Source: Whalleya microplaca
Taxonomy: Eukaryota; Ascomycota; Sordariomycetes; Xylariales; Xylariaceae
Direction of reading: 5' to 3'
Length of the DNA: 64,000 nucleotides
Assembly (NCBI GenBank): GCA_022497155.1
Contig: MU385710.1
Span: 1,860,001-1,924,000 of the forward strand
Made by a program: the position numbers and the translations under genes. The number at the start of each line of letters is the position of its first letter. The first letter of the stretch is position 1. Positions 1-12,600 of the stretch are shown piece by piece. The notes below the pieces were generated by a model. The model did not search any database and was not told where the DNA came from. It saw only the letters and a program-made list of their open reading frames with translations.

Positions 1-541
1 CATTCTTGTGTACACGACATTCTTAGGGATGAGGCGTCGTTGGGTTTGTCGCATTTTTTGATGGAAAATTTGGGGGGTATGGATTCTTTCGGATGCGCAT
101 GACAAGCATCAAGATTAGCGAGGTGATCGGTTCACCATAAGATATCTTCTTCCTTCGTGTGCGGATGTGTTTCAGGTACAGCACATTATGACGCCTCGAA
201 CCCTTAAACCCCTTATTAGCTATGATGGTGTTCTGACTTGGAGCGGCAGTTGTAGACCCAATAGAGTCTCTGCTGGCCGACGGGTTTCATGGAACGTCGA
301 TATCAAGCCGATTTTGCTTCCTGTACATATTTAGCTAATTGTATTGAGAGATGGACTTGCATTTTTTACGTCCAAACCAACAGAGTATTCGACAAGGTGG
401 TATGTGTATGTAACCGTCGCGATTAATTGCCTAAATTATTAAATGAAGATGGTCTCTCTAGTTTGTAGGTGCAGTTCAATTCTACATCACGTCCAGTGTA
501 TCAAGTCACGAGGGATGATTGATTTTCATAGGTCATTATAT
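1..541. other. Intergenic, 3' flank of RCM1 gene
   Basis: No supportable gene in either strand. It lies downstream of the methyltransferase stop codon and should hold its 3' UTR and polyadenylation signals. No repeat stands out. Confidence 0.6.
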
Positions 542-2370
542 TTAATCACCAAATCCATTCCATTCGTTCTCATCAGAATCGCTTAGACTACTATCATTGC
601 TTATTTCACCTGTATCCTCAGATCCAGTGCCCTCATCCTCAGCAATTGTAGGGGTACCATTTTGTGCAGATTGAATAGGACCAGGTCGGCTCGCAGGACT
701 GGAGCAGAGCCTTGGTTTCAATGTCGGCATACCTGAAGAATCCCGGATAATGCGACCGTTATCATCGCGAAGGTAAGGGCCGTCGTCTTCCTCTTCAAGT
801 CTTGATGGCAAGTCCCGATCAAAGCCTGCGACGAAGAAACCCATGACACCCTTTCCGTCATCTTTATAAGAGCGAATACATGCATCAGCGACCTCCATAT
901 CGCCATTGGATGCCTCTGCCGACCCACGAACCGGCCATTCTCGCAATCCTCGAACCTGCTTCTCCCGCTTCCGTATACGCCAACCTCTCTCCTTGGAAAT
1001 GTCGGACTGCAAGGCTTTCAGAACGACCTGCTCGTTTTCCTCGGCGTGGATTGAGCACGTCGAATAGGTGATTTTCTTAGCAGCGGGGAATTTGAATGCA
1101 TGCAGGAGAAGCGTCAGCTGGAAGGACGACAAAGCTTCTAAGCGGGCTTTCAGTTCCTTCTCGGAAGAAACCAGAGTTTCCTGCCCGTCGTCATCGATTA
1201 TGACGCGCTGGGGAGCGTCCGCCACCAGATCATCCCCTCGCTTGCGCTTGCGACTTCCATCGATCGACGCCTTCTTGGATGAGTCGGGAGCTTCCGGTAG
1301 ATGGATCGTAGGCATATCATCCCTGCCGACGATCCCGCTGCCTGAACAGCTGGGATCAAGGAGAAGACACCCAACCTTCCTGAACAATTCCGCATTTGGA
1401 TCGACCTTGAGAAAGTCCTGACCGAAGCTCATCCGGGTGATGTCCTCGGCACCGGCAGATTTCACCATTTTCTCTAGCGTGCGCGCGCGCTTCCGATCTT
1501 TCTCAAACGCATAGACTATCTGTGTGCACTCTTCAGAATCCGGTACTCGGGAGTGCACAATGGCGGCGAGATGTGTTGTCTTGTTCCCGGGTGCGGCGCA
1601 CGAGTCAATCACGTCACCATCCTCGGAGCGCGGATCTAGCAAATATGCTGGGAAGCAAGAAGCCTTGTCCTGCAGTATAATCGCTCCGCAGAGGTAAGCT
1701 TCCGTCTTGGTAATTTCGAAGCCGGGCGACACGGCCAAGAGGTTCGGTATATGGTCGTCAACATACAGAAACCTCCCAGGAGCGGCTGTGATAGCTTGGA
1801 CCGTATAGGCTCTCGTGAACTCCTTGAAGGTGGTCTCTAACTGATCCTCGAGGCTCGTCTTGAGGGTATTGACGCGCACCCAGCGGGGGTAGCGTGCTGC
1901 TTCGCCCAGGAAGTCCATGGCCACCTGCTGGCGCAAGGATTCCAGTGACCCTGCTTTCCTCCGCAGCCTTGCTCTTGTGAACTCGGCATTGAGACGTGCC
2001 TTGTGGCGATCCACAGAAGCTCGCAAGCCATGGGATGCGGGAAGCGCAATACCTTTTTTCGAAAGCAGGAAATCATGGACGAGTAAGAGAGCGAGCAAGG
2101 GACTGAGCTGAACATCACTTATTAGCCGTCTTGAGTGCAAGATAGCGGTCGAAGTCCCCTAGCGCTTACCTTGCGCTCATGGCGGAGGAGGTCCGAGTTC
2201 TCAATGACTTCTTTGAGAACAGAACTCCATTTGCACGTCTCCAATGCCAGGGCGTAGACCTGTTGCTGGGGCGACTTCAAGTCTTTCTTGCCGAAGATGC
2301 GGGTTTTCAAGTTGCCTCCCGTAGATAAGGGGGCCGACAGAATGTCGACGGTCTCGTGGTACAGAGACAT
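542..2370 (-). CDS. RCM1: 25S rRNA (cytosine-C5) methyltransferase, RCM1/NSUN5 type
   Basis: Two exons, complement(542..2107, 2170..2370), 588 aa. The 62-nt intron (GTAAGC...TTCAG) is phase 0 and joins ...RHERK to LSPLLALLLVHD. The start at 2370 (MSLYHET) is chosen because family members begin this way; the upstream in-frame extension looks unlike the family. It is a NOL1/NOP2/Sun enzyme. The SAM-binding loop SCAAPGNKTTHLA, the DPSCSGSG motif and the STCS motif with the second conserved Cys are all present, so the catalytic cysteine pair is intact. Yeast Rcm1 methylates one cytosine of 25S rRNA in the nucleolus; that exact site is inferred here. The C-terminus is an acidic Asp/Glu/Ser-rich tail. 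Other NSUN members are possible, but the N-terminal block fits NSUN5. Confidence 0.93.
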
Positions 2371-2474
2371 GCTGGCCTCGAGTACAGCGAGGGCATGTTT
2401 ATCAATGGCATCTTGCCAAGCGGAAGTGTGAAGCTGCAGAAATTCGTCAATTGTGGTGTACGTACAGGAGCAGA

Positions 2475-2500
2475 AACAAGGCCCACTAACAAGGCCCACT
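2475..2500. repeat. 13-bp perfect tandem duplication
   Basis: The unit AACAAGGCCCACT occurs twice back to back, about 105 bp upstream of the chosen RCM1 start. Probably a slippage duplication in the promoter or 5' UTR. Confidence 0.85.
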
Positions 2501-4004
2501 ATCGAGCAGCAACTTGAATTCAGCACCCGAGGATACGCCGACTTATACTGAGCCGAGATATCTAACGTTACGTACTTGTAGCCTTATAACCACTGTTATT
2601 AGTCGAGCCTATTTTACTTTCTTTTTATGCTTTACAATGTTATCTCATTCTACTCTATTCTGCCTTATCCTATCAATATATACATTATGTGGCGTATTCA
2701 TGGTTGCGTAAGGTCCGTAAGCATGAGCCCATAAGTAACATAAGAATAAGCAGTTTGGCCAGCTGAACGGCAAGAAGAAATGCGCTACTGCAAATACGAA
2801 CCGCTCTGTAGATATATATAATAGCCAGGGTAAGCAGTTGCAAACTTATACGTAGTACCAAATTCTTATGCTAGATTCGATCTCACGATGCAACAGTCCC
2901 GACGCTCCGGTTGCATTCACATCCGCACTGCGGGCCCACAAATATCTTATGGCTTACACAAAATCCGTGAAAACTATGTACCTGAAATTTGTCTGTCTGG
3001 AGATAGGAGATAATCACCGGTGAGAGATGAGCTAATAAAGTGAATATTAATTATGTAGTGCTCTCAGCCAGCGCCGCAGCGAACCTAACCAACTCATTGA
3101 CCCAGCCAGCCAGCCTGATGGCTGAACGGGTGAGCTTACCTAGAATGGACTTTTCCTCCTTCACTCACCTATTCCTGGGATGCCGCCATCGGTGAGGTCG
3201 GGTTTGACGACCACCGACTTCATGACTTGTTGAAACAATCTTACACTCCTTCGATGTTTCTATCTCGGTCTCTCTCCCCACCCCCTTTCATTACTCCGGT
3301 GACTCTACGTACTATTATGACTCGTATTACAGCTATCATACTAGACACTAAACCTCAGCTCACCCATCTGGTGATTATCGTTCGAGCAGAATAGAGTACA
3401 ATACAGCCTCATTCGACTTTGCAAGTTGAGTCAACCTTGATACGAAAACTCCTCGCTTCCAGTGTCCTTTGCGTAATATAGGTAACCAAATACGTAGTGG
3501 GCGCTATAGTTTGAATACAGTAGTCAGAATAATGACATAATTTTCTGTGTGTCTCGTGAACTGGCGTATATATTTCGATATCCAGGTAACCTAGAACACT
3601 GGCAGTGCTTGCGGAGAGCCGCAGATGTGATGTAATCTAGGCGGGTATGATATTGGCCCGGTCCGGGATTCGTGGGTCGTTTTACCCGAACCCCGGTAAT
3701 CTGTGGGATCTAGATTCCAATAGGATGGTACGGATACCTATAGGCTAGCGCCATTATTCGTTAGCGTTTAGGCCGGGTTTAAGACGCGTCTTAGCTCCAT
3801 CTAGGTTTTCTGCATAACTCTGCACAAATCCTTTGATTGCTATAGGTACGAAAAAGCCTATACCCTAGAATGCGGCGCCAGATGTCTGTTTGTGGAAGAA
3901 AATCCGCTCAGGATGGAACTGCAACGTGCCGAGTACTAAATCGGACCGGACAAAGGTAAATATGCAGGTAATATTATAGCCAATCCCGAGGGGGAGGACA
4001 TAGG

Positions 4005-4008
<4 letters not shown>

Positions 4009-4040
<32 letters not shown>
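4009..4040. repeat. TA dinucleotide microsatellite
   Basis: An almost uninterrupted TA run of about 30 bp, 65 bp upstream of the MFS start codon. It could act as a TATA-like or nucleosome-poor element; that is inference. Confidence 0.9.
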
Positions 4041-4045
<5 letters not shown>

Positions 4046-4104
4046 GTTCATCCCATGCATGCAAGTACCCTTCCCGTCTATCATAGAATAGCTTCATAAA
4101 CACC

Positions 4105-6324
4105 ATGGCGTCATCAAATTCTTCTTCGACGTCTGCCACGGTCACCGAGCCCGAGCGCGATGTTGAATCGCTCAAAGGTCACAACAAACTGTCCTACTTC
4201 AAGCGCCAGTTTGATCAAGCTGGGGTTACCGCCGCCGTCTTGGAATGGGACTACCGAGGCAGTGGAACCGATCACGACCCGTACATTGTTGACTTCCTCC
4301 CGGACGACCCCAAAAACCCCATGAAATTCTCTTCATGGAAAAAATGGGGTATAACAGCTCTACAAGCCGTCGCCGTGCTCGCCGTCGCCTTTGCCTCAAC
4401 CGCATATTCAGGCGGTGTTAGTGAGGTTATTCGCGACTTCAAGATCAGCACTGAAGTCGCAATTCTAGGCATCTCTCTCTTTGTTACTGGATTCGCCGTA
4501 GGGTAAGACCCCTTTACTGGGATTTTATTGCCTTGTGTTAACTTTTTTATAAGCCCCCTGCTGTGGGCACCGCTGTCTGAACTGTACGGTAGACAGATAC
4601 TATTCTTCATCACGGTAAGTCAGCACCTGACTACAAAACTCTCCTTGTTTCCAAAGATATTGGAGTTCTTTTGTTTTGGAATAAGACTCATGGTGGCACT
4701 TGTGAGTAAAGACTGACTCTGGATTATACAGTATATGGCTTTAACGGCGTTTAATGCTGGTGCAGCCGGGTCACCGAATATTCAAACTCTCATCATAATG
4801 CGCTTTTTCGCAGGCACGTTTGGGAGTTCTCCTCTGACAAACTCGGGTGGTGTTATTGCAGACATGTTCAAGGCAAACCAGAGAGGGTTAGCGACCGCCT
4901 TGTTTGCAACTGTATGTACTACCTCGGAGAGAAGAACACCTATTGTCAACCCGAAACCGCAAAAACTGACTTCAATGAATCTATAGGCTCCTTTCCTAGG
5001 TCCATCAATTGGTCCAATAGCTGGTGGTTTCCTTGGCGAGGCTGCCGGATGGAGGTGGGTGGAAGGTCTCATGGCTGCCTGTGAGTATCATCCCGAGTCC
5101 CTTAATACCCCTTTTGCCTTGGTCTGTAGGAAAAGAATTTCCTAATGAGCCATACTTGGGAATTGAAAAGAAGAAGAAAAAACTCTATGATTCTCCAGAC
5201 TACGTAGAAAGAGAAATGCTGACTCCGGGTGCTGCAGTCACTGGTACTCTATGGATTCTCTGTACTCTACTTGTTCCCGAAACGTACGCGCCAATCCTCC
5301 TCCGTAAACGAGCCGCAAAACTTTCGAAGATCACGGGCAAAGTCTTCATTTCAAAACTCGACGCCGGACGGCCAAAGAAGACCATCGGCCAGGAATTCAA
5401 GGTTGCGCTCTCCCGCCCTTGGATCTTACTCTTCCACGAACCGATTGTGGCCCTCACTTCCTTATATATGGCAATCGTATAGTACGTCACATCATTGTGT
5501 CCTAAGCCTTGTGGCATGAGAGGTTTATTGACCGACGTTGTTTTTAGTGGTACTCTATACATGATGTTCGCGGCGTTCCCTATCGTCTTCCAGGTTCAAC
5601 GTGGCTGGTCGCCGGGCATTGGCGGGCTGGCCTTCCTCGGTGTTGCAGTCGGTATGATGGCTTCCGTGTTCTACAGCATGTATGACAACCAACGCTATGC
5701 TAAACACGCGGAAGCTCGCAACGGGATGGCACACCCGGAGGCCCGATTACCGCCAGCGTTGATCGGCTCCATTCTCCTGCCCGTTGGGTTGTTCTGGTTT
5801 GCATGGACGAACGGTCGCGATATTCACTGGATTGTTCCCATTATTGCCTCCGGTGTCTTCGCAGCCGGCCTGGTTCTGGTGTTCCTCAGTCTGATGAATT
5901 ACCTAATTGACTCATGTAAGTCGTATCTATCTGACTGGACTCGTGGCATGTCGGTAGCTAACCGGGGGTAGACGTCATATACGCTGCATCTGTGCTTGCA
6001 GCAAATTCAGTACTGCGTTCACTGTTCGGCGCAGCCTTCCCTTTGTTTACTACGGCGATGTACACGAACTTGGGTATCCACTGGGCCAGCTCCATCCCTG
6101 CGTTCCTTTCACTTGCTTGTCTGCCCTTTCCATTCTTGTTCTACAGATACGGTGAGACAATCAGAATGAAGTGCAAATACGCTGCCGAAGCGGCCGAGGT
6201 CCTCGTAAGGATGCGGACGAGACCCGAGGAGCCACCGGCGGGTACTAGCGGGATTATGGATGAACAGGAGAAGGCTCAGGATCAGGGTCAGGATCAGGAG
6301 CAGGGACAAACTCGAAAAAGCTAA
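4105..6324 (+). CDS. MFS multidrug/polyamine-type exporter (DHA1)
   Basis: Seven exons, join(4105..4502, 4554..4614, 4732..4911, 4987..5080, 5238..5481, 5548..5915, 5972..6324), 565 aa; all phases close. It is a plasma-membrane proton antiporter of the DHA1 (12-TM) class. A long hydrophilic N-terminus (to about residue 95) precedes TM1. Motif A-like PLSELYGRQ follows TM2, and the antiporter motif [11 protein letters not shown], lies in TM5. [12 protein letters not shown] and [13 protein letters not shown] mark the end of the N-half and the central loop, typical of the fungal fluconazole/polyamine exporter subgroup. The C-terminus is short, charged and Gln-rich. Intron 4 is long (157 nt) and partly open in frame; the strongest nearby acceptor inside it (5129) would create a stop, so the full intron is used. 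The substrate cannot be told from sequence. It is convergent with the PDI-like gene. Confidence 0.9.
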
Positions 6325-6607
6325 GGGGAATAGAGCATGAATGTTACGGAATGGCATAGAGGGAATGGTTTTTGGATAACGACAAGGCAGCATAGCATCT
6401 TCATAATGTGGTTCGTGGTATACCCAAATGATTGTGGATGGGAATGGCGTTCCTGGAGACTTCGCTCATGATGATTTATGAAGGTTGGCTGGGACTTGGT
6501 AATACACAAAACTTGGATGTTTTATGGCCATATACCTCATATAGACTAATATGTGTATTCGCTCAGAGATATCACATTTTGAACTGCTGTCTGTTTTATA
6601 GATTACC

Positions 6608-8024
6608 TTATAGTTCATCATGACCAGCTACCCTAATATCGACGCCAGGAAGATATCTCATAGATATTCTCTGTGTCGCTTTGATACGCCCGGATAAATC
6701 GGTATATGTGCTTGTCACACCTAGAGGGGTCCAAGGCTTGACACGTCCCTGCCAAACGTCTAGTCCCCAGCTCTGAAGGTCGTTAGAAGTCATTCCCCGG
6801 CCTTTAGGATAATGATAAATCCGGTCTTTCGAGAGCTGGTGTACTACACCAGCGGGAAACACGCCAGGTTCGAGGCCAAGTTTTACGAGAAGATCTGGGA
6901 ACTCGAGCGGGTCGACTGTAACCATAGTCAAGCTCTCGTAGTAGCTACGAGCCATATCTTTCAACTCCTTGCGGATCTCAGAACGTTCTATCTCTGTAGT
7001 CGCGAACACATAGACCATAGGCCAACCTCGCTGTATCTTAAGTTTAGTCCCTATAATCATTTGCAGTTCTAGTTGACTCACGTCTAGAAACCGTTGATGA
7101 TTGTGCGGGAGGAGCTCCCCAATTATTGGTCGCGAGGCCTTCTTGACGAATCCCTCGAGGGCTCCTGGGTCCGCGAAATTGGCGAAGTCATGCGTATCGC
7201 CATCATAGACCTTGTAACATCTAACAAGGGGCGCTGTAACCGTCTCTGCCTCGAAGGCGGTGGTTTCAATGAATAAGCCGAAGGTAAATTCCTCACAATA
7301 CAGTGCTGCCACCTCGGCAAATGCAGTCTTAAAAGTCTCGTCATGCGCTCTGACATACGCGATGAAGACCGTTTCATCCGCATTCTTGAAATTGTCGAGA
7401 GCATCTACATTGACCTGGGAAACAGTTGGCCGCTGTGCTCGATTGATCCAGGCAAGGATTCTGTTAATTATTAGTTTATTTGATACATGCGCGGCTCGGA
7501 TATAGTCGCGAACGCCGAAGCCCTTTGAGGGCCGTTATATGTCGATGTAAGTTCGCCCTGTACAAACAATTTCACGACGAAAGATGATGATAACTCGTTC
7601 GAATGGCAGATACTAGGGTTAGCAGTACAGTCGACACTAGCGAGTGGTATCTGCACCTCGAGAGTCGCTAATGACCATTGTGTTTCGAACTGTTTAGACT
7701 TCTCGCTGCGTCGATAACTTAAGCACTCCAACACAGCAAATCGCAGGCTGAAACTAACTCAGAAGACCGCTTCGTAAGTAGCAGTTAGTTCCTAATGGAA
7801 CGAAGAAGGCATGGCGGGGGGCAGCCTACATTGATAACTAAGCTTGCCCATCAGTATCTATCAGGTTATCTGGATCGAATACTCTATAGTTACTCACAGG
7901 CTATTACAACCGCATGGTTATTCTTGAGCGTAAATTGGAGTTCGAGCTCGGAGATATGTTCCCAAGCGCACACGACCATAAATAATGCAGAAAAGTAGAA
8001 TGCGATAGGTATGAGGTGCAGCAT
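6608..8024 (-). CDS. PDI-like ER protein, a-b-b' only, ends in HDEL; 5' splicing unresolved
   Basis: Likely exons complement(6608..7460, 7514..about 7725, about 7908..8024). The start at 8024 gives a hydrophobic signal peptide (MLHLIPIAFYF...VVCA). The middle exon holds a thioredoxin fold (KQFETQW...VDCTANPSIC...VKLFVQGEL, YNGPQRASA). The last exon carries b and b' domains (EEFTFGLF; GWPMVYVFATTE; FPAGVV) and stops at AGHDEL, a yeast-type ER retrieval signal. The second catalytic domain (a') of classical PDI is absent: only about 40 residues follow b'. The intron at 7461..7513 has donor GTTCGC but a good CTAAT branch point. The join of exon 1 to the thioredoxin exon does not resolve: the strong GTGAGT donor at 7897 is out of phase with every acceptor I found in frame. 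The usual CGHC appears to be replaced (SEKS in one reading). Either a divergent chaperone-like PDI or a gene with a recent frameshift. Confidence 0.62.
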
Positions 8025-8552
8025 AGCGAATCGGACCCTCGAATTACCCTAGTCTAGTCTTGACTGAAAGCACGAGAGCAACTTAGCTTATTGCGTCTAA
8101 GATATACAAAACAGAATACAAGAGGAGAACAAGCCACTTCTAGACATCCATGGAAGTCAGATACACTGTTATGAGTCCTATCTCAAAGGGGGAAGTTAAC
8201 GTTTCATCTTGAGTTTTCTTGTTGGCAGGGTCTTATTACCTAGGCCATGCTATTAATCGCATAAATGCAGCCGGACGTCACTACACTTGTTTGTTAGCTT
8301 TTAATACTACCTAACACATGTACTGCGTACTACATCGTTTCGATTACAAAAACAAATCCAAGAAATGTTTATCAAGTATACTCTCTGGACATCCATATGA
8401 TTTGTCTATTTGCCCATAGCAAAATAATCACATCTTCGTAATAAGCAATGAGACTTCGAGTTAAAATCAATTTTGGTGACTACCAGCATCCAATTGAGTT
8501 CTTGTTATCCATCGCCTCGTCTACTCACAGTCAGACTTTGTATGGACGAGGG
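8025..8552. other. Intergenic between two leftward genes
   Basis: About 530 bp between the RTA1 gene stop and the PDI-like start. It should hold the PDI-like promoter and the RTA1 3' UTR. No open frame with coding character was seen. Confidence 0.55.
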
Positions 8553-9663
8553 CTATTTGTTTTGGAGCACGACTTCAACATCTCCGCTGCTTCCATTATC
8601 ACGTATCTTCAGCCCCTTTTTAGTCAGCGAGAAAACAAAGCCAGGGTGTCCAACACACAGGGCGGAGACAGCGATGACAATTAGAGCGCCTTCGAGGGCA
8701 ATGAATAAAGACTCGTTATGGATCAGGTGGCCTTGGTAGCCCTCGCTGAGCTCGCCGACGCGGTATGCACATCGTGCTAGTATGAGCAGAACTGCGGCGC
8801 CTAGGCACACGAGGAAAGTCTTGAGACGGACGCTGATGAAAGCAGTGCTCTTGCTTCGAGAATACCGGTTTAGGTAGTCGACTAAAAGACCGCAGAACAC
8901 CACCATTGTGATCACTTGGAAACTCAGCCCAGCGAGAGCTAGGTTTACACCTGTCGTGCTCTGTCCCGAACTTGACGTTGAAAGTGCACTGAGAGAAATT
9001 TTACGTCAGTAGAGACCAAGGTGGTAGTTGATTAACAACATAATACAATCCAGTAATCCGAGGGCTTTAGGATCTGGTATGATATCTAAGGGTGTACTGT
9101 GGACCACTTGACATTATAAAAAGTGAGTATCACATACCCTCCTACGCCCTGAAGAACAAGGGCAAAGACATCACATAAGATGAAGATTATATAGTAAAGA
9201 CTTGGTCTAATAAGCGAAAGTCGTGGGTCGAGGCTTTCTATGGTCTTTGTAATCGTGACATATATTGCCGCAGAGTAGAAAACTGGAGCTGAACCGACGC
9301 AGACTATGGAGAGGCAGTCAGTCATTATGTAGTACTATGGATGCAAATTTAGAGGTGAGAAAGGAACGAACTAATTTGAATCATGAACCCAGGAAAGCTA
9401 AAAGGATTGTAGTAAAGCATTATTCGGCCCCCGTAGCCGAGAATCTCGGTCAAGCAACCCACTGCCACACAGCTCATGAACCACCAACTCTTCCATCGAA
9501 CGCCGAGCCCAGTGTGAATGAACATAAGAATGGAGTACAGGCAGACGAAGGCGATATTTGCTCCAAGGGAAGGGCGATATTGAAATACAGACATCTCGAT
9601 CGGACATGTCTCCAAAGTACAGGTGGCGCGTGGGCCAAAGGGTACAAGCGGTAGCATCTCCAT
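8553..9663 (-). CDS. RTA1-family integral membrane protein
   Basis: Three exons, complement(8553..8988, 9138..9303, 9372..9663), 297 aa, all phases consistent. It is a fungus-specific seven-TM protein of the RTA1/RSB1 family (lipid-translocating exporter-like; known members affect 7-aminocholesterol or sphingoid-base resistance). Family landmarks are seen in order: YRPSLGANIAF, RWKSWWFM, GCLTEILGYGGRIMLYYNPF, APVFYSAAIYVT, LDPRLS, GGALSTSSSG, RCAYRVGELSEGYQG and a final VGHPGFVF segment. The first intron (68 nt) starts with the unusual donor GTTCGT. The second (149 nt) starts GTATGT and is long for this window. The substrate is unknown. The protein appears full length. Confidence 0.92.
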
Positions 9664-12600
9664 TGTCGACCTAACTCCAGGTGAGATATGATTGTGAAGT
9701 GTGGAATGACGATATGTATTCGTGATAGATTATCCTTGCCGTTGAGAGGTTCATGAACCGCCAGGTTTGGTACGAAATATTGGCTTCGTTGAAAGACGGT
9801 AGCTTTCTCTGTGTCACACTACGAGGGTCGTATCAGGATGAAGAGTACACCTATCTATTATATACACTTATATATCAGTTCCCCTGGTGTTCCAATCCGC
9901 CGTCTCACTTGTCTAGTAATCAACTAAGTCGCATACGAGGCGCAAATATGCGGATATCGGATGGACTCGTGGCCAGCAGTTCAGCGAAAAAGGAGTATAG
10001 TACAGCCATCCTATGGAGCGCTTGCAGACTGTTCAGTCTAATGCAACCATGAATGACGATAGGTATGGACGAAGTCGTTGGCAATGGTATATTTGAACTT
10101 TAGCCTTGGCCTGACTTACGACGCCTAACCAATCAAAGTCAGTTTCGCATTCGCTTAGCGACAATGACGATTGTCGAGTAGGTGCCAAGGAGGCTCAGTC
10201 CGCATACAAATACGCGAATGCGATAGAAACGTTAGATCGTAACAGACTCCACGTTATCGATCGGGGACGTGATCAGGTTAGATGGACATACGCTGCCATG
10301 TCGATGATTTCGTGACCATCGAGTTGTGAAGCCGCAAGGACCTAGCAAGACCCCTGCGTTTGAGCTTCATTCTACCTAAACTTCTATCTCAAGGGTAGGC
10401 ATAGCCCCTTATCCATATTCGATAGTCACAGAAAGGCGGTACAATTAGTATTCCTTTAGAATATTACACACGATTAAGTGTCCGAGCCACAAAACAAGGA
10501 CCTCGCCTTGCTATCTGATGTCTTTTCCTTTTACGAACTGTTAGATGTATGTTGTTCCCACTGAGATGATACACTGATTCATATGGAATCAATAGCTTTT
10601 TTGGTAGCCCAACAGAAAATATGCAAAAAGTCCCTAATATATCATCTACCGAGTCCCGTTGCTAAATTGTGCGTAGTTAAGATTGAATAGAATACACATT
10701 TTCGAGCTTAGACCATTGATGTAAACTAAATATAGATAGAGGTTATGTTTATCATGATGTGAGTTAACCATGCTTTTTAAATACATGGCGAACCTGGCTA
10801 TTAATAGTTTTGTGCGAAATTAGGACATTAGCCGATCAGCGTGATGCGATGTATGATGGTACGTATGTAAAAATCCACTGTAGCTTATGATTTCCGTATT
10901 ATTTAAGCATATCACATGGACGTTATATATATGATTCAATCTTTATAAACGCATGGTTTCCCCCCTTTCCCCCCGACAGGAGTGGGCAAAGCGTCCAGCA
11001 AATCTTGTCTGAATAAACATCAGGTGATTCGTAGCTGTGTCACTATACGTATCGCCTGGGCATTTGCTAATGAAGAAGGCTCTTATGTGATTGTGCTTCA
11101 TTGACTCGTTATATCGGCTCCAATTTACACGCAATATTTAATATGTTAGATGATTGACTGATAGGCCGATGTTGTCTACCATTTCGGTGTGATGTCTTCG
11201 TAGGAGTTGTGGTCTTATGCCGGCGATTGCTAGGTTGATCATATTCGGTATGTACACTCTGTCTTAATTAACACAACTGTAACCCGTATCTTCTAGGGAC
11301 TCGTTCGTACAAGGGAAGCACTAAGCTAGAGCATCGGAGGAAAATCGATTGAAGAGGCGGATGATCTTTTCCATTGTGCCGAATGAGCATGAGAGGAACA
11401 TTGAAAATGTTGACTTCCAGTCAAAACTTGACTACTCGAAGAGTCTAAACCACTACGGAGGTGAAGAATAGGCAGGTAGTTACCAGCGTAAATCTCACAT
11501 TCAAATGCTGGATTGATATCGAGAAGGTAGTCTTTAGAGCAAACGCCTAAACAATCGCTGAACTGAACAAGCCCAACTTTGACTCGGTGTTCGAGGCAGC
11601 TTAGCATGCTCACTACAAGGCTGTATCTCTTGACGACTGGCCATGTGAAGATATATACACTTAGAAGCTGCCCATTTATGAGGTATTAGCGCTTGCATAG
11701 CTATTGATAACCAGCCAAGGTACCAGAGAGAAGGGGGTGCCGGATTTGTGTAACTGGGCGGCATTTCAGAACGTTGTTTCGCGAGACTTGGCTTGGCACT
11801 CTTTGGGTTGAGGGCGAAGGTTGAGGAAGTCGATACTAAGTCTTGACATGTTCAAAAGGGACGCAAACGTTATGCCTTTCAATAGTTTCCTGGGGTTGTC
11901 TATGATACGATCAACTACCACCGCAACAGGCACAATGACAGTACCTAAGGTTAGTGTATTGGCTGTTGATTCGACTGGAGTAGGCGCTGGGAGCTCAGTA
12001 GGTAATCGAAAGTCTGGATGTTGCTACATAAGTTGTCTCTATCGAGACGTGGCAAGGAATCCCACACGTTGATATCACCGAGTCTATGTTAGGGTGATCT
12101 TCGTAGGAGGTTGATATGGAGGACCTTGCCATCTAAAGGACATTGGCGCATATCTTACAGGTCTTGATGAATAGTCACTCAGGCGGGAATCCAACCTAGT
12201 AACTACGCGTACGGTTGCTAACTTTAGGAGGAATGTTGTGTTAGGTAGGTAGCAAGTGTAGGGCATTCAATGCTGTTGCATCATGTACGTGAAATACGTA
12301 ACTATGTATAATTATAGTTGTTAGCCATATGGTGTTTCATTCGGTGTAAGTAATTTCGCATATGATGGGTACAAAGCGAAAACTATATGTTTGCGTATAA
12401 CAAGCTTGCTCATATGCGTACTAATAGTATACAATAGACCCGTGTTAGCTTGATATATGGGAGGGACATGAAATACAAGCAGTTAAATGAATGATCCGAC
12501 TGGATGCCAACACTACCTGCGCTACATGTGGTGTGACTCGTTCAATCTGCTCAACACCGCCATATCTAGCTGCATTCTCGTGAGGTTACTCCTGCAGCCG

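Larger units (their letters stand above)
2371..4104. other. Intergenic between RCM1 and the MFS gene (divergent promoters)
   Basis: No gene seen. It should carry promoters for the leftward RCM1 gene and the rightward transporter. It contains a 13-bp tandem duplication just upstream of RCM1 and a TA dinucleotide tract about 65 bp before the transporter start. The middle is AT-rich without open frames of note. Confidence 0.6.
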
